From a virus, in the IMG/VR virus record IMGVR_UViG_3300030333_005378, positions 42,741-63,356 of that record: a stretch of 20,616 nt of DNA; one strand, given 5' to 3'. Each line of letters begins with the position of its first letter. The stretch's first letter is position 1. The position numbers were made by a program, and so were the translations under genes. Shown here piece by piece: positions 13,292-20,529 of this stretch. Under the pieces are notes generated by a model. The model saw only the letters and a program-made list of their open reading frames with translations. It made no database searches and was not told the origin of the DNA.

Positions 13292-15445
13292 TTAACCACA
13301 CTCGGAATGTCCACATTTATCACAGGTAGCACAACCACCTTGAAATACCATATTACCATCATTACATGAATGACATAATTCGGTATAGGGGTCATCGCTT
13401 CTTGATGCAAACTCTTTTAACACATTTGAAATTTGTGCAACAGTCCCTTTCATTGAACCTTTTGATTTTTCTAATTGTTCAATCAATTTATCCAATGGAA
13501 TATGATAGCGTAAACCAACTGAAATAAGTCTTGAAATACTATCCAACTGTTCACGACGTTGGGTATGTTCTATTGTTGGTCTATTTAGATAAGGATAGTT
13601 TACAAACATCTCAATAGGTTTATTCTCATAATGTGATACTGTAATGTAAATATATTCATCATCAAGACCTTCAGCCGGTAATCTAAATCTAACTGCTTCA
13701 CTAATATCATCCAAATCCTTTGGTTGTAAACTATTCTTTTCGGAAGTATTCAAAACCTGTATAGATTTTGAGCCATCTCTATAAATCGTTACACCTTTAC
13801 AATTTGAATCCCAAGCCAACATATATGCTCGCTTAACATCATCAACAGTAACACTATTATCCATATTAATAGTCTTACTAATTCCTGAATCAACCCATTT
13901 TTGAAATGCGGCTTGAACATTAATATGTGCATCAACATCTAATTCAGTAGCCGACACAAATACTTCAGGGTATTGTGCCGCTAATGGTGTAGTAATCCAT
14001 GTTCCATCGGGATTTGATTGGTCCACTCTAAATACCTTATCAGCATAATGTGGTTCAATACCCGTAGAACAATCTGCAATATACCCAATGCTACCTGTTG
14101 GTGCAATTGTTGTAATACAAATATTTCTTATTCCTGTCTTTTTATACTTCTTACGTGTTTCGGGAGGTAATTTACGACCATCAATAAGTGGCTCATAATC
14201 ACCATATTCCCAACCCTTAAATGCACCAAATTGTTCAGCATATTCTACTGATTCAACAAATGTCCATTTGTAAATAAACTTCATTACTTCTTCACCAAAG
14301 GCTAAAGCATCTTCTTCACCATATCGCATTCCCATTAGAATACACGCATCAGCATATCCCATTACACCTATACCTATGTTTCTATACGCACGACTATGCT
14401 TCTCAATTTCAGGAATAGGATAAACATTCTCATCAATTACTGCTTCACCTAAACGATAAGCATACTTAATTGCATCTTGAAGTCTATTCCAATCCATTTT
14501 ACCCTTAGAAACAAAATTACCCAAGTTTAATGCAACAAGATTACATGAACCATAATCAGGCAACGGTTGTTCACCACAGGGATTAGTTGCGCGTATAGTC
14601 AAATCGTCACCGGATTCTTTCAAGTATTCAGGGTGAGCCAAATAATTTGCTGGCATTTGTTTATTAATTCTATCAATAAAAATAATTCCGGGGTCTGCAC
14701 ATTCCCACGCTGATTGGGCAATTAAGTCCCAAATATCACGATAAGTATAATATGTTCTAGTATCTCGATTTTGTTCTATATCCATAACTACTTCATCAGT
14801 TTCACAATCAATAATATATTGATAATCTTTCCAACTAAATAAACAAATATCATTTGGATATTTCTGAAGATTCGCCATAAATTCATCTGTCACACTAACA
14901 CTAATATTAAAGTTAGTTAATGTGCCATCATCTGCTGTTTTCATTTTAATAAACTTAATAATATCAGGGTGGTCAATTCGTAGTTCGGCCATATTAGCCC
15001 CACGACGCTTTCCACCTTGCTTAATTTCTTGTGTGTTTGCATCAATAACTCTCATAAATGAAAGTGGTCCTGATGCAACTTGATTAGTTCCACCAACAGA
15101 CGCGTTTTCAGGTCTAAGTCTGCTAAAATCAAATCCGGTCCCACCTCCATATTTATGAATTAAAGCGGTATGTTTAGTAGTATCAAAAATTTCTTCTAAA
15201 CTATCTTTCATTGGCAATACATAACACGCCGAAAGATTCCCTTTACCTGTTCCTGCATTAAATAATGTAGGACTGTTAGGTAGAAAATCACAATGCAACA
15301 AATAATTAAAAAATGCCGCTTGGTCTTCCGGTGTTTTTCCTAAAGAGGCAACTCTTTGACAAACTTGAGGCCATGTATTTTCGTCTGCTGTATAATATCT
15401 TTGTTTAAGTAGGTTTTGAACCCACGGTTTTTCATCTGGTAACAT
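13292..15445 (-). CDS. nrdJ: Class II (adenosylcobalamin-dependent) ribonucleotide reductase
   Basis: 717 residues; reduces ribonucleotides to deoxyribonucleotides using a B12-derived thiyl radical. Seen: NSPTLFNAG (57-65), the redox Cys74 in NLSACYVLP, GGTGFDFSRLRP, the radical site NPCGEQPL (Asn288, Cys290, Glu292), partner redox Cys301 in GSCNL, and APTGSIG (448-454). The C-terminus has CHSC...CATCDKCG cysteines that supply a zinc site and reductant exchange. No N-terminal ATP cone is present, and no small-subunit or activase gene is nearby, consistent with class II. ATG 15445 is chosen over a GTG at 15454 because AAGGTG lies about 7 bases before it. It lies second in the operon after the candidate promoter at 15891-15904. 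Confidence 0.95.
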   Translation of the reverse strand: MLPDEKPWVQNLLKQRYYTADENTWPQVCQRVASLGKTPEDQAAFFNYLLHCDFLPNSPTLFNAGTGKGNLSACYVLPMKDSLEEIFDTTKHTALIHKYGGGTGFDFSRLRPENASVGGTNQVASGPLSFMRVIDANTQEIKQGGKRRGANMAELRIDHPDIIKFIKMKTADDGTLTNFNISVSVTDEFMANLQKYPNDICLFSWKDYQYIIDCETDEVVMDIEQNRDTRTYYTYRDIWDLIAQSAWECADPGIIFIDRINKQMPANYLAHPEYLKESGDDLTIRATNPCGEQPLPDYGSCNLVALNLGNFVSKGKMDWNRLQDAIKYAYRLGEAVIDENVYPIPEIEKHSRAYRNIGIGVMGYADACILMGMRYGEEDALAFGEEVMKFIYKWTFVESVEYAEQFGAFKGWEYGDYEPLIDGRKLPPETRKKYKKTGIRNICITTIAPTGSIGYIADCSTGIEPHYADKVFRVDQSNPDGTWITTPLAAQYPEVFVSATELDVDAHINVQAAFQKWVDSGISKTINMDNSVTVDDVKRAYMLAWDSNCKGVTIYRDGSKSIQVLNTSEKNSLQPKDLDDISEAVRFRLPAEGLDDEYIYITVSHYENKPIEMFVNYPYLNRPTIEHTQRREQLDSISRLISVGLRYHIPLDKLIEQLEKSKGSMKGTVAQISNVLKEFASRSDDPYTELCHSCNDGNMVFQGGCATCDKCGHSECG

Positions 15446-15447
15446 TT

Positions 15448-15858
15448 TTAACACCTTATTGTTGTTCTAAATGGACATTGGTTTAGTTCAGTAAATGTTG
15501 TTACCCATTCACCATTAAACTTAGTTATTGTCCATTCTTTTTCTTCTTCAAAATTCCAACTTTCTATATCTTTCATTCCATCAATCCCAAATCTATCATA
15601 TATTCCCCATCCCGTGAGGAATCTTTCATTTCTATAATGAATAATAGTTTTTCCGACAGACTTAATTATAGCCTTATCGGAACGTGCGAGCAAAGCACCT
15701 TCAGGGTAAAAATCTGCTCTAAAGGGAACAAAGGAATGTTCCCATTTATCTCCTTCTTTACAATAATCCATCAAACTATGACAATAATCCCAATTAAAGG
15801 TTTGGAGGATTAATTTTAGCGTAACTTCATTAAAGAAGTTCTTTCCATCTGGTTCCAT
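15448..15858 (-). CDS. Hypothetical protein, 136 residues
   Basis: First gene after the terminator/promoter region and directly upstream of RNR. A good AAGGTGAT ribosome-binding site precedes the ATG. Aromatic-rich, apparently beta-rich C-terminal half (EWTITKFNGEWVTTFTEL), with Cys26, Cys33 and two Cys near the end. No family recognised. Adjacency suggests co-expression with RNR. Confidence 0.65.
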   Translation of the reverse strand: MEPDGKNFFNEVTLKLILQTFNWDYCHSLMDYCKEGDKWEHSFVPFRADFYPEGALLARSDKAIIKSVGKTIIHYRNERFLTGWGIYDRFGIDGMKDIESWNFEEEKEWTITKFNGEWVTTFTELNQCPFRTTIRC

Positions 15859-15890
15859 TTTATCACCTTTTACAGGCGATACTCTCCCCC

Positions 15891-15904
15891 AATTTTAATG
15901 TGTG
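15891..15904 (-). promoter_or_regulatory. Candidate archaeal promoter (TATA-like box)
   Basis: On the minus strand the AT-rich CATTAAAATT lies 34-42 bases before the ATG at 15858. A start of transcription about 25 bases downstream would leave a short leader carrying the AAGGTGAT ribosome-binding site. It sits just after the terminator and palindrome, where a new transcript would be expected. It was located by eye; no consensus scoring was possible. Confidence 0.35.
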
Positions 15905-15905
15905 A

Positions 15906-15924
15906 TTTCGGAAGTTTTCCGAAA
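15906..15924. repeat. Perfect inverted repeat, possible operator
   Basis: TTTCGGAA and TTCCGAAA arms of 8 bp around a 3-base centre, perfectly matched. It lies immediately upstream of the TATA-like box of the RNR transcript, about where the BRE or a repressor site would be, and separate from the terminator hairpin. It could be a binding site for a dimeric regulator. Confidence 0.55.
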
Positions 15925-15926
15925 CC

Positions 15927-15972
15927 AAAAAAAGGAGGGAACAGATAATATAATCAAATACTACCTGTTCCC
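15927..15972 (-). terminator. Hairpin plus T7 transcription terminator
   Basis: In the minus-strand transcript GGGAACAGGTA (15972-15962) pairs with TATCTGTTCCC (15947-15937), 11 bp with one G-U, around a 14-base AT-rich loop. CTCC and seven T (15933-15927) follow. It lies about 50 bases after the Ubl stop and is the only clear terminator in the window. It separates the transcript ending with the Ubl gene from the RNR transcript. Confidence 0.7.
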
Positions 15973-16007
15973 CCCAATCGGTCGAGTTTGACCTAAAGGG
16001 AGAAAGT

Positions 16008-16034
16008 AGCCAACTTAGCCACTTAAGCCCAACC
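16008..16034. repeat. Three imperfect 9-bp tandem units at the Ubl stop codon
   Basis: On the plus strand AGCCAACTT, AGCCACTTA and AGCCCAACC follow one another. The repeat covers the last codons and stop of the Ubl gene. It is short and imperfect and may be chance. Confidence 0.35.
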
Positions 16035-16226
16035 GCCGACAATGGCGGGGGTCAAATCAATAGAAGCAATATTGTCCCAATCAAGGGTATTCACTTCTTC
16101 TCTTGAAACCATTTCACCATCTACAAACACCCAATGTGTCGGGTGGTCGTTAATTTGTTCAATAGCCTCATTCATTGTTACTTCTAATTCAGTATGTCCT
16201 GTTTCGTTCAAAATTCTCAATTTCAT
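16023..16226 (-). CDS. Ubiquitin/MoaD-like beta-grasp protein with masked Gly-Gly
   Basis: 67 residues. It begins with a ubiquitin-like hairpin, strand MKLRILNETG and strand HTELEVTM, followed by the helix NEAIEQIND, strand HWVFVDGEMV, then ASIDLTPAIVGGWA. The end matches the MoaD/Ubl tail pattern (hydrophobic-x-P-x-x-x-GG), but two residues, Trp-Ala, follow the Gly64-Gly65. A classical Ubl is activated only with GG at the end, so a protease such as the JAMM protein encoded in this window would need to trim it. The length suits a minimal beta-grasp protein. AGGAAGTGA precedes the ATG. It is the last gene before the terminator and is not adjacent to the E1-like gene. Alternatives: a beta-grasp protein with no conjugation role, since the GG could be coincidental. 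Confidence 0.65.
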   Translation of the reverse strand: MKLRILNETGHTELEVTMNEAIEQINDHPTHWVFVDGEMVSREEVNTLDWDNIASIDLTPAIVGGWA

Positions 16227-16230
16227 TTTT

Positions 16231-16302
16231 TCACTTCCTTTTTCTTTCGTTTAACTCTTTAGCATAGATTGACGGTTGCTCGGCGGCAACTCTCCAACCC
16301 AT
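16231..16302 (-). CDS. Possible 23-codon micro-ORF before the Ubl gene
   Basis: Encodes MGWRVAAEQPSIYAKELNER and a basic end KRK. Its stop lies in the Ubl gene's ribosome-binding sequence, a coupling arrangement seen elsewhere here, but it has no ribosome-binding site of its own. It could be a leader peptide or untranslated leader RNA. Confidence 0.25.
   Translation of the reverse strand: MGWRVAAEQPSIYAKELNERKRK
16275..16290. repeat. Short hairpin in the leader of the Ubl gene
   Basis: GTTGC and GCAAC arms around a 6-base CGGCG-rich loop, in an 86-base gap between the coiled-coil gene and the Ubl gene. GC-rich compared with the surroundings, it could fold in RNA. A TTAATATA stretch at about 16309-16316 (minus strand) might be a promoter for the Ubl gene. 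Confidence 0.3.
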
Positions 16303-16312
16303 AGGGACTATA

Positions 16313-16528
16313 TTAAGCCTCCCTCGCTTCCAATAATCGCTTAGTCATAATCATAAGCGTTTTCTCGTATTGGTCCATCATTAACTTCAAATTACGATTT
16401 TCGTCTTTCAATGCAACAAGTTGGTTTTGCATAGCATTTAACGTTTGACCAATCGACGCCTTTTCATCAGCATAATTCTGCTGAAGTGCATCTAATTCTT
16501 CTATCAATTCTGCTTTTGTCTTTCTCAT
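16313..16528 (-). CDS. 71-residue coiled-coil protein
   Basis: Heptad pattern through most of the protein (AELIEELDALQQN, then LNAMQNQLVALKDENRNLKL, YEKTLMIMTKRLLEA), predicting one long helix that would dimerise. The ATG overlaps the stop of the 714-residue gene (ATGA), behind GGAAGTGG. Likely a scaffold or adaptor. No family recognised. Confidence 0.65.
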   Translation of the reverse strand: MRKTKAELIEELDALQQNYADEKASIGQTLNAMQNQLVALKDENRNLKLMMDQYEKTLMIMTKRLLEAREA

Positions 16529-18669
16529 TTCTTTCCACTTCCTTTTCTTACTTGTTTGTCAAATTCCGATTCCCATATACTTACTACATTAAATCCCATA
16601 CTCTTCAATACGTTTTCCTTTATTATGGTTTTCATATGCAGTTCCCCAAATGTTTTACCATTTCTAGGATTAATATCTTCAGGTTCATATTTGTCAGGAT
16701 TACCGTGCCAAAAATCCCCATTAAATTCATAAATTGTATTATTCTCTCTACAATATCCATCTGCAAGATAATAGTTTCCATTACCTAAATCAACTCTAAG
16801 TTCTTTCTTTCTCTCAGCGTGTTCTAAAATTAGTCCCTGTTCTCTTTCTATTCTTCTTAGCCAAGCCATAGCCTTCATTGAATATGGTCCACTAATATTT
16901 CCTGCAAAATAAAACTTATCCTTGTTACCTTTCCATGAACCTTCTCGCCATCTAATAATAGAATGATTTCTACCATTTACAGGTTCAGGTTCTTCTTCTA
17001 CATCGTATCCCAAATCAAGATACTTTTGGGTATTGGTAATGTAATACTTTGCTAAAGAGGGTCTTGAAAACCAAGTCCCTTTCTTCTTTCCCTTTTTCTT
17101 TTTAGGATAAACATATACTTGTTGATTTGTTCCCCATACCCATTTTCTATATGTGGTTGTTTCTTTCTTACCTGTTCGTGGGTTCTTAATAGTTCTCTCA
17201 CCCTTTACTTTTCTAATTTGATTTCTAAGTTCGGGAGAAGAATATGCAATCAATAGTTTTAATGAATCCCATACTATCTCACTAAATTTTTCAGCAAAAT
17301 CATCATCCATATTAGATTCAGCATTCATCTCAACAATATCTTTATATGATTGCACACCACTTTCATCAGCATGGACAAAGTTAAATCCTCTATGAGTAGA
17401 TTGATAACCAATCCATGCTTGATAAACTAAGCCTTTATTTTCAGCATCTTCTACCCAAAAATCATCTTCAAAATATTTATCTTTAAATATAGATTGTTCG
17501 TTTTCAAGAGCCTTCTTCATACTTTTTTCTGTAATCTTATCTGGAAAATTATCCATTGAAAAGTAAAAAGGATGTATAGAAGATACAGGATTAATTTCAT
17601 CTGTATTGCTATGGTTTTGGGTAATCACTAATGTATCTGATTCATCAAGCCAAATATGTATATGCTGTTTTGGAAAGTTTTTATGATTTCTAGAAAATAT
17701 AAAATTTACACCATCCCTTAGCATCTTTGACTTAAGAAATACTTCTTTTGGCAAAGATACTTCTGTGGCTTCTAACTTAGATAAAATGCTCTTTCTAATA
17801 TCAATTTTCCAACTATTCCAATGCGTTAACTTTGCGCTAAGATTAAAATGAACCATGCCCGTTACTTGTTGAACAATAGGTTCAAATTCATTTAATACAC
17901 CGTGGTCTAAAGTATAGGCAATAAATCTAAAGTTTTCATCTAAAAGCATAGCGTATTCACTTGAACGATTCATTATCAATGATTGATTATTTAGTGGCAT
18001 ATATGCTTCAATATCAATTTCTCTATCAGTATCGCCATTTAAATTAATAGTATAACCCGCATCTTCTTGCATGGCGTCCCAATAATCTCTATGAACAAAG
18101 GGTAGTTTCATTCCTGTCATATGTGGCTCTATTAAAACAGAACAATCTAGCCCAAAAAGAGCATTTCTAACATAAGAATCTTCTTCACTAGAATCAATTC
18201 CCTTTTCTGCTTTTGTAACAACGTCTAAAAATAAGTCCTTATATTTTTCAATATCAATAGCAAGTAAATTACACTTATCTCCATCAATATAATTCTGTTG
18301 CCCTTCTTCTATTTCAACACCATGTTCCATAGTAAACACAGTAATGTATTTTACAATAGGGTTTGCTTGAAGAAATGCACTCAAGGTTAAATTAATCCAA
18401 GCATTTTCAGTAAATAAGGGAGTCCCATGTAAGGCATCTGTTATTGCCTCATGTTTATCATAATCTCCCTGCAACCTCCATTCTGCTCGGTCCTTAATAA
18501 TTTTATTTCTAAGTTTATCTTTATCTACATTACTATCCAATAGGTCTTTAGCAAGATTATTTAATCCAAAATCTCTATTATCACCTTGACTATTTAATAT
18601 ATTTTTAATGCTATCTTTATTGTTTATATTAAACTTGGGAACCTCTTTTCTATTCCCTATATCTGCCAT
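16525..18669 (-). CDS. 714-residue protein with C-terminal Vsr/PD-(D/E)xK-like nuclease domain
   Basis: The C-terminal about 100 residues read as a Vsr-like endonuclease fold: YYLADGYCRENN (metal-binding Asp), IYEFNGDFWHGNPD (the Glu and the FNGDFWHGNP loop recurrent in these nucleases), then a helix TIIKENVLKSMGF and VVSIWESEFDK. The N-terminal about 480 residues are unrecognised (helical start, then a mixed domain). A basic linker KKKKGKKKG (about residues 555-563) follows a WVWGTNQQVYVYP strand. The pairing of a large unknown region with a nuclease suggests a viral DNA-processing, recombination or host-DNA-attack enzyme. GGTGAATA precedes the ATG. Not a polymerase: no palm motifs were found. 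Confidence 0.75.
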   Translation of the reverse strand: MADIGNRKEVPKFNINNKDSIKNILNSQGDNRDFGLNNLAKDLLDSNVDKDKLRNKIIKDRAEWRLQGDYDKHEAITDALHGTPLFTENAWINLTLSAFLQANPIVKYITVFTMEHGVEIEEGQQNYIDGDKCNLLAIDIEKYKDLFLDVVTKAEKGIDSSEEDSYVRNALFGLDCSVLIEPHMTGMKLPFVHRDYWDAMQEDAGYTINLNGDTDREIDIEAYMPLNNQSLIMNRSSEYAMLLDENFRFIAYTLDHGVLNEFEPIVQQVTGMVHFNLSAKLTHWNSWKIDIRKSILSKLEATEVSLPKEVFLKSKMLRDGVNFIFSRNHKNFPKQHIHIWLDESDTLVITQNHSNTDEINPVSSIHPFYFSMDNFPDKITEKSMKKALENEQSIFKDKYFEDDFWVEDAENKGLVYQAWIGYQSTHRGFNFVHADESGVQSYKDIVEMNAESNMDDDFAEKFSEIVWDSLKLLIAYSSPELRNQIRKVKGERTIKNPRTGKKETTTYRKWVWGTNQQVYVYPKKKKGKKKGTWFSRPSLAKYYITNTQKYLDLGYDVEEEPEPVNGRNHSIIRWREGSWKGNKDKFYFAGNISGPYSMKAMAWLRRIEREQGLILEHAERKKELRVDLGNGNYYLADGYCRENNTIYEFNGDFWHGNPDKYEPEDINPRNGKTFGELHMKTIIKENVLKSMGFNVVSIWESEFDKQVRKGSGKK

Positions 18670-18671
18670 AA

Positions 18672-19952
18672 CTATTCACCTTTCAAAGTTGTAATTAAAT
18701 CGCTTGCCGCAGTTTTTGTTAGACCATCTGGAATTTCAAAATCATCTCCGCCCAATTTCTTAATATACCAAATCTGCTTATCTGTTGCAGGAAGTGGTGT
18801 ATCAAGAACAATCTTACGAAGATGATTTAATTGATTATCACTCAATGGCTTATTTTGACTCATTCTTATAGTAATATCATTAAGAAATCGTCGTTCCCAA
18901 TCTGTTGATGCTATATTAACTGTAAATGGGGGCAAATCATAATACTCACACATATCAGCAAAGTTTTGGTTATTATCTTGAGCGTTAATTCTATCCGCAA
19001 TAATTCTATCTAAGCGTTGTTGCTCAATAATTCCCTCACGTTCTGCATCTCGCATATCTCTTTTTTCTTGTTCTGCTCGTTGTTCAGCACGACGAATCTC
19101 ATACAGTCTTTCTTGTTCTGCTCTTGCTAATTCATTTTGTCTTTTCATTTCTTCAATTTCTTCAATTCTTCGAGCAATTTCTGCTTCTTCTTCAGCAATT
19201 TGATTAAGATACGTTTGTCGAGTAATATAAAATATCTGCAAATCATTCCACAATCTTTCATTGGGATAACCGCGAGTATCTATTTGTCTTTTAGCATTAT
19301 CGGGGTGATTCCAACGCCATACAATTGACGCCATCTTATATCCTGATTGACCAAATTGACCTTCGGCTCTTTTACGAATAGCCGTTTGTCGAACATTTCG
19401 TCTAATATCACTTCGCCATCTATATGAATTAAGTTCTCTTACATTAACTCTTAAATCTAATTCACGAATTGCTTCAAACCATTCGGTAAATTGGTCGCCA
19501 TGCAAATCCCACCACCATTGGGCTTTAAGGGATTTAACCTTTTCTTGAATCCATTGTTCAATCATTTCCTCGGTAATTGTTTCAGGGGCATAACCCTTAT
19601 TTTCAAAGTAACGAATAACCATGTAAGACTCAATGTGTTCTGAACCAACAATGTTCTTTTGCCCTGTTTCAGTATTTTCAATCTCAAAATGCCAAACAAT
19701 TGGATGACCGCACAAACATTCATGTGGATGATTTCTCAATGGGCCACCTTCACAATGAATATCAGGTAAAATGGGTTCAGCATCTTCCCCAAATGGAACA
19801 TACCAGACATTTTCAGTAACAACCCATTCACGTTTTGCATCATCATAATTATCAGCAACTGATAATTCAACCATTCTTCGCTTTAATCTTCTATCCCAAT
19901 GACCATCTCCCAATGCTCTTCGGGGCAATAATTCTTCATATTCTCTATCCAT
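18672..19952 (-). CDS. Zinc-ribbon / coiled-coil protein, 426 residues
   Basis: ATG 19952 is used because GGTGATTAAT precedes it; an ATG at 19964 is in frame. Seen: a cysteine-containing module (Cys67, then CLCGHPIVWHF at 79-89, and TGQKNIVGSEHI at 96-107). This resembles a recurrent phage/plasmid motif CGxxI...N..TG....VGSxC, with His in place of the last Cys. A long Glu/Arg-rich helix or coiled coil lies at about 240-325 (e.g. EEEAEIARRIEEIEEMKRQN), and the C-terminal TDKQIWYIKKLGG...GLTKTAASDLI motif is a DUF3072-like tail. Acts perhaps as a structural linker or nucleic-acid adaptor; function not established. It overlaps nothing and ends two bases before the nuclease gene start. Confidence 0.75.
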   Translation of the reverse strand: MDREYEELLPRRALGDGHWDRRLKRRMVELSVADNYDDAKREWVVTENVWYVPFGEDAEPILPDIHCEGGPLRNHPHECLCGHPIVWHFEIENTETGQKNIVGSEHIESYMVIRYFENKGYAPETITEEMIEQWIQEKVKSLKAQWWWDLHGDQFTEWFEAIRELDLRVNVRELNSYRWRSDIRRNVRQTAIRKRAEGQFGQSGYKMASIVWRWNHPDNAKRQIDTRGYPNERLWNDLQIFYITRQTYLNQIAEEEAEIARRIEEIEEMKRQNELARAEQERLYEIRRAEQRAEQEKRDMRDAEREGIIEQQRLDRIIADRINAQDNNQNFADMCEYYDLPPFTVNIASTDWERRFLNDITIRMSQNKPLSDNQLNHLRKIVLDTPLPATDKQIWYIKKLGGDDFEIPDGLTKTAASDLITTLKGE

Positions 19953-19957
19953 ATTAA

Positions 19958-20287
19958 TCACCATTCTTCTATATTACAATCACAAATATCCCTATCATAA
20001 CTTAGGTCTTTACTTCCATCACTACTAAATGTTGTTACTGCGTATTCAATTACGCCCGTATTATTACAATCCTTACAATCATATAAAGCCTTTGGAACAA
20101 AACCATGTCCAACACAAATCATACATGGGCCTGTTCTCCAACCTTTTTCATTTGAAACAGTTGTTAATCCAGCACCATTACAAGTTCTACATTTTAGAAT
20201 TTCTCTTGAACCTTCACAAATAGGACAAACGCATAAGCCATCATCAATAACTACTTTGCCTTCTCCTTTACATAATGTGCATTTCAT
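19958..20287 (-). CDS. DnaJ-type CxxCxGxG zinc-finger protein
   Basis: 109 residues built of successive cysteine knuckles: CTLCKGEG (3-10), CPICEGSR (21-28), CRTCNGAG (33-40), CMICVGHG (55-62), CKDCNNTG (71-78) and a final CDC (102-104). These resemble the zinc-binding central domain of DnaJ, but there is no J domain (no HPD) and no client-binding domain. A standalone zinc scaffold or a co-chaperone-like partner of the viral GroEL is possible. The start overlaps the upstream stop (ATGA). Confidence 0.75.
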   Translation of the reverse strand: MKCTLCKGEGKVVIDDGLCVCPICEGSREILKCRTCNGAGLTTVSNEKGWRTGPCMICVGHGFVPKALYDCKDCNNTGVIEYAVTTFSSDGSKDLSYDRDICDCNIEEW

Positions 20288-20529
20288 TCGTTATCCATCC
20301 GTTCATATTCTCTTTGTTCTGACAAAAATCCACTCAAAATTATATCAATCTTTTCAAATAGGGATTGAGCGCAACCCGCAATTTCTTTACGGTTTAAGCA
20401 CAACCAAATTTTATGATGGTTATTTAATACGACCTTAACATCATCATCATCTGTCATAGTAATGACAATAGGCGGTAAGTTTTCATCACTAACTACTCTA
20501 TATTCTACCATACTTCTATCTTCATTCAT
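20284..20529 (-). CDS. 81-residue acidic hypothetical protein
   Basis: ATG 20529 is chosen over a GTG at 20538 because GGAGAGTGAAGAGA lies before it. Beta-rich start (VEYRVVSDEN, PPIVITMTDDDDVKVVLN, KIWLCLN) and a helical, acidic C-terminus. No family recognised. It overlaps both neighbours. Confidence 0.6.
   Translation of the reverse strand: MNEDRSMVEYRVVSDENLPPIVITMTDDDDVKVVLNNHHKIWLCLNRKEIAGCAQSLFEKIDIILSGFLSEQREYERMDNE

Noticed and set aside
15906-15924. The palindrome as a transcription terminator
   Set aside because: In the direction of transcription it is not followed by a T tract. The T7 run lies before it and belongs to the upstream hairpin.
16525-18669. B-family DNA polymerase or terminase for the 714-residue protein
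   Set aside because: No palm-domain SLYPS/DTD motifs and no Walker A/B for a terminase; only the C-terminal nuclease-like region is recognisable.
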